A DNA stretch of 64,000 nucleotides from Rugalucina vietnamica (Eukaryota > Mollusca > Bivalvia > Lucinida > Lucinidae): contig OZ024874.1 in assembly GCA_964017185.1 (NCBI GenBank), forward strand, positions 34,262,721 to 34,326,720. The letters run 5' to 3'. Shown one piece after another: positions 1-13,300 of this stretch (position 1 is the stretch's first letter; each line of letters begins with the position of its first letter). The notes beneath the pieces were generated by a model that searched no databases, was not told the origin of the DNA, and saw only the letters and a list, made by a program, of their open reading frames with translations. The position numbers and the translations under genes were made by a program.

Positions 1-3000
1 TTCTGTATAGTATTGCAATGTGTCGGTACCAACTCAGGCTGGTTTCTCACGGAACCGCACCGAGTTTAGGGAGTTCGAGACCCAGTGGGGCTTGTAGGCT
101 ATACAAGTGCCTTTACAGCCCATAGGTCGGTTATATTGGGAAAACTCTGGTTTGTCGGAAATTTCAACTCAAACATTGGGAAACGTGAACATTCATGGGT
201 TTGCGGGTGGGGTAAGAGGCACCCCTGTCATTGACGTGCGCGGAGGTTAGGGAGCAAGCGACCTAGTGGGATTTACAGTAGAAGGAATGTACTTTCATAC
301 CACATAACCGGCTATGCCGGGAAAACTCTAGTTTTCGAAATAATAGGGGTACAAAAATGACCAAAAATGGAAATTTCTGTACAGTATTGCAATGTGTCGG
401 TACCAACTCGGGCTGGTTTCTCACAGAACCCCACCGAGTTTAGGGAGTTCGAGACCCAGTGGGGCTTGTAGTCTATACAAGTGCCTTTACAGCCCATAGG
501 TCGGTTATACTGGGAACACTCTGGTTTGTCGGAAATTTCAACTCAAACATTGGGAAACGTGAACATTCATGGTTTTGGGGGTGGGGTAAGTGGCACCCCT
601 GTCATTGACGTGCGCGGAGTTTAGGGAGCAAGCGACCTAGTGGGATTTACTGTAGAAGGAATGTACTTTTAGACCACATAAGCGGCTATGCCGGGAAAAC
701 TCTAGTTTTCGAGAAATAGGGGTACAAAAATGACCAAAAATGGAAATTTCTGTATAGTATTGCAATGTGTCGGTACCAACTCGGGCTGGTTTCTCACAGA
801 ACCCCACCGAGTTTAGGGAGTTCGAGACCCAGTGGGGCTTGTAGTACATACAAGTGCCTTTACAGCCCATAGGTCGGTTATACTGGGAAAACTCTGGTTT
901 GTCGGAAATTTCAACTCAAACATTGGGAAACGTGAACATTCATGGGTTTGGGGGTGGGGTAAGAGGCACCCCTGTCATTGACGTGCGCGGAGTTTAGGGA
1001 GCAAACGACCTAGTGGGATTTACAGTAGAAGGGACGTACTTTTAAACCACATAAGCGGCTATGCCGGGAAAACTCTAGTTTTCGAAAAAATAGGGGTACA
1101 AAAATGACCGAAAATGGAAATTTCTGTACAGTATTGCAATGTGTCGGTACCAACTCGGGCTGGTTTCTCACAGAACCCAACCGAGTTTAGGGAGTTCGAG
1201 ACCCAGTGGGCCTTGTAGTCCATACAAGTGCCTTTACAGCCCATAGGTCGGTAATACTGGGAAAACTCTGGTTTGTCGGAAATTTCAACTCAAACATTGG
1301 GAAACGTGAACATTCATGGGTTTGGGGGTGGGGTATGAGACACCCCTGTCATTGACGTGCGCGGAGTTTAGGGAGCAAGCGACCTAGTGGGATTAACAGT
1401 AGAAGGGATGTACTTTCAGACCATATAAGCGGCTATGTCGGGAAAACTCTGGTTTTCGAGAAATTGGGGTACAAAGATGACCGAAAATGGAAATTTCTGT
1501 ATAGTATTGCAATGTGTCGGTACCAACTCGGGCTGGTTTCTCTCAGAACCCCACCGAGTTTAGGGAGTTCGAGACCCAGTGGGGCTTGTAGTCTATACAA
1601 GTGCCTTTACAGCCCATAGGTCGGTTATACTGGGAAAACTCTGGTTTGTCGGAAATTTCAACTCAAACATTGGGAAACGTGAACATTCATGGTTTTGGGG
1701 GTGGGGTAAGAGGCACCCCTGTCATTGACGTGCGCGGAGTTTAGGGAGCAAGCGACCTAGTGGGATTTACAGTAGAAGGAATGTACTTTTAGACCACATA
1801 AGCGGCTATGCCGGGAAAACTCCAGTTTTCGAGAAATAGGGGTACAAAAATGACCAAAAATGGAAATTTCTGTATAGTATTGCAATGTGTCGGTACCAAC
1901 TCGGGCTGGTTTCTCACAGAACCCCACCGAGTTTAGGGAGTTCGAGACCCAGTGAGGCTTGTAGTCCATACAAGTGCCTTTACAGCCCATAGGTCGGTTA
2001 TACTGGGAAAACTCTGGTTTGTCGGAAATTTCAACTCAAACATTGGGAAACGTGAACATTCATGGGTTTGGGGGTGGGGTAAGAGGCACCCCTGTCACTG
2101 ACGTGCGCGGAGTTTAGGGAGCAAACGACCTAGTGGGATTTACAGTAGAAGGGACGTACTTTTAAACCACATAAGCGGCTATGCCGGGAAAACTCTAGTT
2201 TTCGAAAAAATAGGGGTACAAAAATGACCGAAAATGGAAATTTCTGTACAGTATTGCAATGTGTCGGTACCAACTCGGGCTGGTTTCTCACAGAACCCAA
2301 CCGAGTTTAGGGAGTTCGAGACCCAGTGGGCCTTGTAGTCCATACAAGTGCCTTTACAGCCCATAGGTCGGTAATACTGGGAAAACTCTGGTTTGTCGGA
2401 AATTTCAACTCAAACATTGGGAAACGTGAACATTCATGGGTTTGGGGGTGGGATATGAGGCACCCCTGTCATTGACGTGCGCGGAGGTTAGGGAGCAAGC
2501 GACCTAGTGGGATTTACAGTAGAAGGGATGTACTTTTAGACCATATAAGCGGCTATGTCGGGAAAACTCTGGTTTTCGAGAAATAGGGGTACAAAGATGA
2601 CCGAAAATGGAAATTTCTGTATAGTATTGCAATGTGTCGGTACCAACTCGGGCTGGTTTCTCACAGAACCCCACCGAGTTTAGGGAGTTCGAGACCCAGT
2701 GGGGCTTGTAGTCTATACAAGTGCCTTTACAGCCCATAGGTCGGTTATACTGGGAAAACTCTGGTTTGTCGGAAATTTCAACTCAAACATTGGGAAACGT
2801 GAACATTCATGGTTTTGGGGGTAGGGTAAGAGGCACCCCTGTCATTGACGTGCGCGGAGTTTAGGGAGCAAGCGACCTAGTGGGATTTACAGTAGAAGGA
2901 ATGTACTTTTAGACCACATAAGCGGCTATGCCGGGAAAACTCTAGTTTTCGAGAAATAGGGGTACAAAAATGACCAAAAATGGAAATTTCTGTATAGTAT

Positions 3001-3307
3001 TGCAATGTGTCGGTACCAACTCGGGCTGGTTTCTCACAGAACCCCACCGAGTTTAGGGAGTTCGAGACCCAGTGGGTCTTGTAGTCCATACAAGTGCCTT
3101 TACAGCCCATAGGGCGGTTATACTGGGAAAACTCCGGTTTGTCGAAAATTTCAACTCAAACATTGGGAAACGTGAACATTCATGGGTTTGGGGGTGGGGT
3201 ATGAGGCACCCCTGTCATTGACGTGCGCGGAGTTTAGGGAGCAAGCGACCTAGTGGGATTTACAGTAGAAGGAATGTACTTTCAGACCACATAAGCGGCT
3301 ATGCCGG

Positions 3308-3468
3308 GAAAACTCTAGTTTTCGAAATAATAGGGGTACAAAAATGACCAAAAATGGAAATTTCTGTACAGTATTGCAATGTGTCGGTACCAACTCGGGC
3401 TGGTTTCTCACAGAACCCCACCGAGTTTAGGGAGTTCGAGACCCAGTGGGGCTTGTAGTCCATACAAG
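3308..3468. other. Conserved dyad and hairpin motifs in the satellite monomer
   Basis: Three inverted repeats lie in this stretch and recur in most monomers. GAAAACT-CT-AGTTTTC (3308-3323) is a 7-bp perfect dyad. AACTCGG (3392-3398) pairs with CCGAGTT (3421-3427) around a second nearly complementary pair, GGTTTCT and AGAACC. CTTGTA (3452-3457) pairs with TACAAG (3463-3468). The string GTTCGAGAC between the last two fits the RNA polymerase III B-box pattern, but I see no convincing A box. These may be protein-binding or RNA-folding elements; that is inference. Confidence 0.5.
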
Positions 3469-3795
3469 TGCCTTTACAGCCCATAGGTCGGTTATACTGG
3501 GAAAACTCTGGTTTGTCGGAAAATTCAACTCAAACATTGGGAAACGTGAACATTCATGGGTTTGGGGGTGGGGTATGAGGCACCCCTGTCATTGACGTGC
3601 GCGGAGTTTAGGGAGCAAGCGACCTAGTGGGATTTACAGTAGAAGGAATGTACTTTCAGACCATATAAGCGGCTATGTCGGGAAAACTCTGGTTTTCGAG
3701 AAATAGGGGTACAAAGATGACCGAAAATGGAAATTTCTGTATAGTATTGCAATGTGTCGGTACCAACTCGGGCTGGTTTCTCACAGAACCCCACC
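3423..3795 (-). repeat. Reference satellite monomer showing two related subunits
   Basis: One representative 373-bp monomer. Subunit A (3423-3603, 181 bp) and subunit B (3604-3795, 192 bp) both begin GAGTTTAGGGAG. Both continue with GACC(C/T)AGTGGG, and about 80 bp further on both have CGG(T/C)TAT(A/G)C(T/C)GGGAAAACTCT followed by GTTT and GAAAT. The first half of each subunit aligns clearly and the second half has diverged. The unit therefore arose by duplication of an ancestral repeat of about 185 bp, after which the dimer became the amplified unit. Confidence 0.85.
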
Positions 3796-5488
3796 GAGTT
3801 TAGGGAGTTCGAGACCTAGTGGGGCTTGTAGTCTATACAAGTGCCTTTACAGCCCATAGGTCGGTTATACTGGGAAAACTCTGGTTTGTCGGAAATTTCA
3901 ACTCAAACATTGGGAAACGTGAACATTCATGGTTTTGGGGGTGGGGTAAGAGGCACCCCTGTCATTGACGTGCGCGGAGTTTAGGGAGCAAGCGACCTAG
4001 TGGGATTTACAGTAGAAGGAATGTACTTTCAGACCACATAAGCGGCTATGCCGGGAAAACTCTAGTTTTCGAGAAATAGGGGTACAAAAATGACCAAAAA
4101 TGGAAATTTCTGTATAGTATTGCAATGTGTCGGTACCAACTCGGGCTGGTTTCTCACAGAACCCCACCGAGTTTAGGGAGTTCGAGACCCAGTGGGGCTT
4201 GTAGTCCATACAAGTGCCTTTACAGCCCATAGGTCGGTTATACTGGGAAAACTCTGGTTTGTCGAAAATTTCAACTCAAACATTGGGAAACGTGAACATT
4301 CATGGGTTTGGGGGTGGGGTATAAGGCACCCCTGTCATTGACGTGCGCGGAGTTTAGGGAGCAAGCGACCTAGTGGGATTTACAGTAGAAGGAATGTACT
4401 TTCAGACCACATAAGCGGCTATGCCGGGAAAACTCTAGTTTTCGAGAAATAGGGGTACAAAAATGACCAAAAATGGAAATTTCTGTATAGTATTGCAATG
4501 TGTCGGTACCAACTCGGGCTGGTTTCTCACAGAACCCCACCGAGTTTAGGGAGTTCGAGACCCAGTGGGTCTTGTAGTCCATACAAGTGCCTTTACAGCC
4601 CATAGGTCGGTTATACTGCGAAAACTCTGGTTTGTCGAAAATTTCAACTCAAACATTGGGAAACGTGAACATTCATGGGTTTGGGGGTGGGGTATAAGGC
4701 ACCCCTGTCATTGACGTGCACGGAGTTTAGGGAGCAAGTGACCTAGTGGGATTTACAGTAGAAGGGATGTTTTTTCAGACCACATAAGCGGCTATGCCGG
4801 GAAAACTCTAGATTTCTAGAAATAGGGGTACAAAAATGACCAAAAATGGAAATTTCTGTAAAGTATTGCAATGTGTCGGTACCAACTCGGGCTGGTTTCT
4901 CACAGAGCCCCACCGAGTTTAGGGAGTTCGAGACCCAGTGGGGCTTGTAGTCCATACAAGTGCCTTTACAGCCCATAGGTCGGTTATACTGGGAAAACTC
5001 TGGTTTGTCGGAAATTTTAACTCAAACATTGGGAAACGTGAACATTCATGGTTTTGGGGGTGGGGTAAGAGGCACCCCTGTCATTGACGTGCGCGGAGTT
5101 TAGGGAGCAAGCGACCTAGTGGGATTTACAGTAGAAGGAATGTACTTTCAGACCACATAAGCGGCTATGCCGGGAAAACTCTAGTTTTCGAGAAATAGGG
5201 GTACGAAAATGACCAAAAATGGAAATTTCTGTATAGTATTGCAATGTGTCGGTACCAACTCGGGCTGGTTTCTCACAGAACCCCACCGAGTTTAGGGAGT
5301 TCGAGACCCAGTGGGCCTTGTAGTCCATACAAGTGCCTTTACAGCCCATAGGTCGGTTATAATGGGAAAACTCTGGTTTGTCGGAAATTTCAACTCAAAC
5401 ATTGGGAAACGTGAACATTCATGGGTTTGGGGGTGGGGTAAGAGGCACCCCTGTCATTGACGTGCGCGGAGTTTAGGGAGCAAGCGAC

Positions 5489-6610
5489 CTAGTGGGATTT
5501 ACAGAAGAAGGAATGTACTTTCAGACCACATAAGCGGCTATGCCGGGAAAACTCTAGTTTTCTAGAAATAGGGGTACAAAAATGACCAAAAATGGAAATT
5601 TCTGTACAGTATTGCAATGTGTCGGTACCAACTCGGGCTGGTTTCTGACAGAACCCCACCGAGTTTAGGGAGTTCGAGACCCAGTGGGGCTTGTAGTCCA
5701 TACAAGTGCCTTTACAGCCCATAGGTCGGTTATACTGGGAAAACTCTGGTTTGTCGGAAATTTCAACTCAAACATTGGGAAACGTGAACATTCATGGGTT
5801 TGGGGGTGGGGTATAAGGTACCCCTGTGATTGGCGAGCACGGAGTTTAGGGAGCAAGCGACCTAGTGGGATTTACAGTAGAAGGGATGTACTTTTAGACC
5901 ATATAAGCGGCTATGTCGGGAAAACTCTGGTTTTCGAGAAATAGGGGTACAAATATGACCGAAAATGGAAATTTCTGTACAGTATTGCAATGTGTCGGTA
6001 CCAACTCGGGCTGGTTTCTCACAGAACCCCACCGAGTTTAGGGAGTTCGAGACCCAGTGGGCCTTGTAGTCCATACAAGTGCCTTTACAGCCCATAGGAC
6101 GGAAATACTGGGAAAACTCTGGTTTGTCGGAAATTTCAACTCAAACATTGGAAAACGTGAACATTCATGGGTTTGGGGGTGGGGTATGAGGCACCCCTGT
6201 CATTGACGTGCGCGGAGTTTAGGGAGCAAGCGACCTAGTGGGATTTACAGTAAAATGGATGTACTTTTAGACCACATAATTGGCTATGCCGGGAAAACTC
6301 TAGTTTTCGAGAAACAGGGGTACAAAAATGACCAAAAATGGAAATTTCTGTATAGTATTGCAATGTGTCGGTACCAACTCGGGCTGGTTTCTCACAGAAC
6401 CCCACCGAGTTTAGGGAGTTCGAGACCCAGTGGGGCTTGTAGTCCATACAAGTGCCTTTACAGCCGATAGGTCGGTTATACTGGGAAAACTCTGGTTTGT
6501 CGGAAATTTTAACTCAAACATTGGGAAACGTGAACATTCATGGGTTTGGGGGTGGGGTATAAGGTACCCCTGTGATTGGCGAGCACGGACTTTAGGGAGC
6601 AAGCGACCTA
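5489..6610 (-). repeat. Higher-order satellite block, copy 1
   Basis: Run of consecutive variant monomers sharing rare changes. They have the GTGATTGGCGAGCACGG variant (near 5825 and 6568), GGACGGAAATACTG in place of GGTCGGTTATACTG (near 6096), AAAATGGATG and AATTGGCTATG (6251-6297), and GAAACAGGGG (6310). The same set in the same order recurs 3735 bp further on (10 monomers) and again 7465 bp beyond that (20 monomers). Confidence 0.8.
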
Positions 6611-9223
6611 GTGGGATTTACAGTAGAAGGGATGTACTTTTAGACCATATAAGCGGCTATGTCGGGAAAACTCTGGTTTTCGAGAATTTCAAATAGGGGT
6701 ACAAATATGACCGAAAATGGAAATTTCTGTACAGTATTGCAATGTGTCGGTACCAACTCGGGCTGGTTTCTCACAGAACCCCACCGAGTTTAGGGAGTTC
6801 GAGACCCAGTGGGGCTTGTAGTCTATACAAGTGCCTTTACAGCCCATAGGTCGGTTATATTGGGAAAACTCTGGTTTGTCGGAAATTTCAACTCAAACAT
6901 TGGGAAACGTGAACATTCATGGGTTTGCGGGTGGGGTAAGTGGCACCCCTGTCATTGACGTGCGCGGAGGTTAGGGAGCAAGCGACCTAGTGGGATTTAC
7001 AGTAGAAGTAATGTACTTTCAGACCACATAAGCTGCTATGCCGGGAAAACTAGTTTTCGAGAAATAGGGGTACAAAAATGACCAAAAATGGAAATTTCTG
7101 TATAGTATTGCAATGTGTCGGTACCAACTCGGGCTGGTTTCTCACAGAACCCCACCGAGTTTAGGGAGTTGAAGACCCAGTGGGTCTTGTAGTCCATACA
7201 AGTGCCTTTACAGCCCATAGGTCGGTTATACTGGGAAAACTCTGGTTTGTCGAAAATTTCAACTCAAACATTGGGAAACGTGAACATTGATGGGTTTGGG
7301 GGTGGGGTATAAGGCACCCCTGTCATTGACGTGCACGGAGATTAGGGAGCAAGCGACCTAGTGGGATTTACAGTAGAAGGGATGTTTTTTCAGACCACAT
7401 AAGCGGCTATGCCGGGAAAACTCTAGTTTTCTAGAAATAGGGGTACAAAAATGACCAAAAATGGAAATTTCTGTACAGTATTGCAATGTGTCGGTACCAA
7501 CTCGGGCTGGTTTCTCACAGAACCCCACCGAGTTAAGGGAGTTCGAGACCCAGTGGGCCTTGTAGTCCATACAAGTGCCTTTACAGCCCATAGGTCGGTT
7601 ATACTGGGAAAACTCTGGTTTGTCGGAAATTTCAACTCAAACATTGGGAAACGTGAACATTCATTGGTTTGGGGGTGGGGTAAGAGGCACCCCTGTCATT
7701 GACGTGCGCGGAGTTTAGGGAGCAAGCGACCTAGTGAGATTTATAGAAGAAGGAATGTTTTTTCAGACCACATAAGCGGCTATGCCGGGAAAACTCTAGT
7801 TTTCTAGAAATAGGGGTACAAAAATGACCAAAAATGGAAATTTCTGTACAGTATTGCAATGTGTCGGTACCAACTCGGGCTGGTTTCTCACAGAACCCCA
7901 CCGAGTTTAGGGAGTTCGAGACCCAGTGGGGCTTGTAGTCCATACAAGTGCCTTTACAGCCCATAGGTTGGTTATACTGGGAAAACTCTGGTTTGTCGGA
8001 AATTTCAACTCAAACATTGGGAAACGTGAACATTCATGGGTTTGGGGGTGGGGTAAGAGGCACCCCTGTCATTGACGTGCGCGGAGTTTAGGGAGCAAAC
8101 GACCTAGTGGGATTTACAGTAGAAGGGACGTACTTTTAAACCACATAAGCGGCTATGCCGGGAAAACTGTAGTTTTTGAAACAATAGGGGTACAAATATG
8201 ACCGAAAATGGAAATTTCTGTTCAGTATTGCAATGTGTCGGTACCAACTCGGGCTGGTTTCTCACAGAACCCCACCGAGTTTAGGGAGTTCGAGACCCAG
8301 TGGGCCTTGTAGTCCATACAAGTGCCTTTACAGCCCATAGGTCGGTAATACTGGGAAAACTCTGGTTTGTCGGAAATTTCAACTCAAACATTGGGAAACG
8401 TGAACATTCATGGGTTTGGGGGTGGGGTATGAGGCACCCCTGTCATTGACGTGCGCGGAGTTTAGGGAGCAAGCGACCTAGTGGGATTTACAGTAGAAGG
8501 GATGTACTTTCAGACCATATAAGCGGCTATGTCGGGAAAACTCTGGTTTTCGAGAAATAGGGGTACAAAGATGACCGAAAATGGAAATTTCTGTATAGTA
8601 TTGCAATGTGTCGGTACCAACTCGGGCTGGTTTCTGACAGAACCCCACCGAGTTTAGGGAGTTCGAGACCCAGTGGGGCTTGTAGTCTATACAAGTGCCT
8701 TTACAGCCCATAGGTCGGTTATACTGGGAAAACTCTGGTTTGTCGGAAATTTCAACTCAAACATTGGGAAACGTGAACATTCATGGTTTTGGGGGTGGGG
8801 TAAGAGGCACCCCTGTCATTGACGTGCGCGGAGTTTAGGGAGCAAGCGACCTAGTGGGATTTACAGTAGAAGGAATGTACTTTCAGACCACATAAGCGGC
8901 TATGCCGGGAAAACTCTAGTTTTCGAGAAATAGGGGTACGAAAATGACCAAAAATGGAAATTTCTGTATAGTATTGCAATGTGTCGGTACCAACTCGGGC
9001 TGGTTTCTCACAGAACCCCACCGAGTTTAGGGAGTTCGAGACCCAGTGGGCCTTGTAGCCCATACAAGTGCCTTTACAGCCCATAGGTCGGTTATACTGG
9101 GAAAACTCTGGTTTGTCGGAAATTTCAACTCAAACATTGGGAAACGTGAACATTCATGGGTTTGGGGGTGGGGTAAGAGGCACCCCTGTCATTGACGTGC
9201 GCGGAGTTTAGGGAGCAAGCGAC

Positions 9224-10345
9224 CTAGTGGGATTTACAGAAGAAGGAATGTACTTTCAGACCACATAAGCGGTTATGCCGGGAAAACTCTAGTTTTCTAG
9301 AAATAGGGGTACAAAAATGACCAAAAATGGAAATTTCTGTACAGTATTGCAATGTGTCGGTACCAACTCGGGCTGGTTTCTCACAGAACCCCACCGAGTT
9401 TAGGGAGTTCGAGACCCAGTGGGGCTTGTAGTCCATACAAGTGCCTTTACAGCCCATAGGTCGGTTATACTGGGAAAACTCTGGTTTGTCGGAAATTTCA
9501 ACTCAAACATTGGGAAACGTGAACATTCATGGGTTTGGGGGTGGGGTATAAGGTACCCCTGTGATTGGCGAGCACGGAGTTTAGGGAGCAAGCGACCTAG
9601 TGGGATTTACAGTAGAAGGGATGTACTTTTAGACCATATAAGCGGCTATGTCGGGAAAACTCTGGATTTCGAGAAATAGGGGTACAAATATGACCGAAAA
9701 TGGAAGTTTCTGTATAGTATTGCAATGTGTCGGTACCAACTCGGGCTGGTTTCTCACAGAACCCCACCGAGTTTAGGGAGTTCGAGACCCAGTGGGCCTT
9801 GTAGTCCATACAAGTGCCTTTACAGCCCATAGGACGGAAATACTGGGAAAAGTCTGGTTTGTCGGAAATTTCAACTCAAACATTGGAAAACGTGAACATT
9901 CATGGGTTTGGGGGTGGGGTATGAGGCACCCCTGTCATTGACGTGCGCGGAGTTTAGGGAGCAAGCGACCTAGTGGGATTTACAGTAAAATGGATGTACT
10001 TTTAGACCACATAATTGGCTATGCCGGGAAAACTCTAGTTTTCGAGAAACAGGGGTACAAAAATGACCAAAAATGGAAATTTCTGTGTAGTATTGCAATG
10101 TGTCGGTACCAACTCGGGCTGGTTTCTCACAGAACCCCACCGAGTTTAGGGAGTTCGAGACCCAGTGGGGCTTGTAGTCCATACAAGTGCCTTTACAGCC
10201 CATAGGTCGGTTATACTGGGAAAACTCTGGTTTGTCGGAAATTTTAACTCAAACATTGGGAAACGTGAACATTCATGGGTTTGGGGGTGGGGTATAAGGT
10301 ACCCCTGTGATTGGCGAGCACGGAGTTTAGGGAGCAAGCGACCTA
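9224..10345 (-). repeat. Higher-order satellite block, copy 2
   Basis: Matches copy 1 monomer by monomer at an offset of 3735 bp. It has the GTGATTGGCGAGC variant near 9560 and 10306, GGACGGAAATACTG near 9831, AAAATGGATG with AATTGGCTATG at about 9985-10025, and GAAACAGGGG near 10045. Similarity to copy 1 extends to both sides: the monomers starting at 5116 and 8851 share another private change, and so do those around 7036 and 10716. Confidence 0.8.
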
Positions 10346-13300
10346 GTGGGATTTACAGTAGAAGGGATGTACTTTTAGACCATATAAGCGGCTATGTCGG
10401 GAAAACTCTGGTTTTCGAGAAATAGGGGTACAAATATGACCGAAAATGGAAATTTCTGTACAGTATTGCAATGTGTCGGTACCAACTCGGGCTGGTTTCT
10501 CACAGAACCCCACCGAGTTTAGGGAGTTCGAGACCCAGTGGGGCTTGTAGTCTATACAAGTGCCTTTACAGCCCATAGGTCGGTTATATTGGGAAAACTC
10601 TGGTTTGTCGGAAATTTCAACTCAAACATTGGGAAACGTGAACATTCATGGGTTTGCGGGTGGGGTAAGAGGCACCCCTGTCATTGACGTGCGCGGAGGT
10701 TAGGGAGCAAGCGACCTAGTGGGATTTACAGTAGAAGTAATGTACTTTTAGACCACATAATTGGCTATGCCGGGAAAACTCTAGTTTTCGAGAAATAGGG
10801 GTACAAAAATGACCAAAAATGGAAATTTCTGTATAGTATTGCAATGTGTCGGTACCAACTCGGGCTGGTTTCTCACAGAACCCCACCGAGTTTAGGGAGT
10901 TGAAGACCCAGTGGGTCTTGTAGTCCATACAAGTGCCTTTACAGCCCATAGGTCGGTTATACTGGGAAAACTCTGGTTTGTCGAAAATTTCAACTCAAAT
11001 ATTGGGAAACGTGAACATTCATGGGTTTGGGGGTGGGGTATAAGGCACCCCTGTCATTGACGTGCACGGAGTTTAGGGAGCAAGCGACCTAGTGGGATTT
11101 ACAGTAGAAGGGATGTATGTTCAGACCACATAAGCGGCTATGCCGGGAAAACTCTAGTTTTCTAGAAATAGGGGTACAAAAATGACCAAAAATGGAAATT
11201 TCTGTACAGTTTTGCAATGTGTTGGTACCAACTCGGGCTGGTTTCTCACAGAACCCCACCGAGTTTAGGGAGTTCGAGACCCAGTGGGGCTTGTAGTCCA
11301 TACAAGTGCCTTTAAAGCCCATAGGTCGGTTATACTGGGAAAACTCTGATTTGTCGGAAATTTCAACTCAAACATTGGGAAACGTGAACATTCATGGGTT
11401 TGGGGGTGGGGTAAGAGGCACCCCTGTCATTGACGTGCGCGGAGTTTAGGGAGCAAGCGACCTAGTGGGATTTACAGTAGAAGGGATGTACTTTTAGACC
11501 ACATAAGCGTCTATGCCGGGAAAACTCTAGTTTTCGAAAAAATAGGGGTACAAAAATGACCAAAAATGGAAATTTCTGTACAGTATTGCAATGTGTCGGT
11601 ACCAACTCGGGCTGGTTTCTCACAGAACCCCACCGAGTTTAGGGAGTTCGAGACCCAGTGGGGCTTGTAGTACATACAAGTGCCTTTACAGCCCATAGGT
11701 CGGTTATACTGGGAAAACTCTGGTTTGTCGGAAATTTCAACTCAAACATTGGGAAACGTGAACATTCATGGTTTTGGGGGTGGGGTAAGAGGCACCCCTG
11801 TCATTGACGTGCGCGGAGTTTAGGGAGCAAGCGACCTAGTGGGATTTACAGTAGAAGGAATGTACTTTTAGACCACATAAGCGGCTATGCCGGGAAAACT
11901 CTAGTTTTCGAGAAATAGGGGTACAAAAATGACCAAAAATGGAAATTTCTGTATAGTATTGCAATGTGTCGGTACCAACTCGGGCTGGTTTCTCACAGAA
12001 CCCCACCGAGTTTAGGGAGTTCGAGACCCAGTGAGGCTTGTAGTCCATACAAGTGCCTTTACAGCCCGTAGGTCGGTTATACTGGGAAAACTCTGGTTTG
12101 GGGGAAATTTCAACTCAAACATTGGGAAACGTGAACATTCATGGGTTTGGGGGTGGGGTAAGAGGCACCCCTGTCATTGACGTGCGCGGAGTTTAGGGAG
12201 CAAACGACCTAGTGGGATTTACAGTAGAAGGGACGTACTTTTAAACCACATAAGCGGCTATGCCGGGAAAACTCTAGTTTTCGAAAAAATAGGGGTACAA
12301 AAATGACCGAAAATGGAAATTTCTGTACAGTATTGCAATGTGTCGGTACTAACTCGGGCTGGTTTCTCACAGAACCCAACCGAGTTTAGGGAGTTCGAGA
12401 CCCAGTGGGCCTTGTAGTCCATACAAGTGCCTTTACAGCCCATAGGTCGGTAATACTGGGAAAACTCTGGTTTGTCGGAAATTTCAACTCAAACATTGGG
12501 AAACGTGAACATTCATGGTTTTGGGGGTTGGGTATGAGGCACCCCTGTCATTGACGTGCGCGGAGTTTAAGGAGCAAGCGACCTAGTGGGATTAACAGTA
12601 GAAGGGATGTACTTTCAGACCATATAAGCGGCTATGCCGGGAAAACTCTAGTTTTCGAGAAATAGGGGTACAAAAATGACCAAAAATGGAAATTTCTGTA
12701 TAGTATTGCAATGTGTCGGTACCAACTCGGGCTGGTTTCTCACAGAACCCCACCGAGTTTAGGGAGTTCGAGACCCAGTGGGTCTTGTAGTCCATACAAG
12801 TGCCTTTACAGCCCATAGGGCGGTTATACTGGGAAAACTCTGGTTTGTCGAAAATTTCAACTCAAACATTGGGAAACGTGAACATTCATGGGTTTGGGGG
12901 TGGGGTATGAGGCACCCCTGTCATTGACGTGCGCGGAGTTTAGGGAGCAAGCGACCTAGTGGGATTTAGAGTAAAAGGAATGTACTTTCAGACCACATAA
13001 CCGGCTAGGCCGGGAAAACTCTAGTTTTCGAAATAATAGGGGTACAAAAATGACCAAAAATGGAAATTTCTGTACAGTATTGCAATGTGCCGGTACCAAC
13101 TCGGGCTGGTTTCTCACAGAACCCCACCGAGTTTAGGTTGTTCGAGACCCAGTGGGGCTTGTAGTCCATACAAGTGCCTTTACAGCCCATAGGTCGGTTA
13201 TACTGGGAAAACTCTGGTTTGTCGGAAATTTTAACTCATCTATTGGGAAACGTGAACATTCATTGGTTTGGGGGTGGGGTGAGAGGCACCCCTGTCATTG

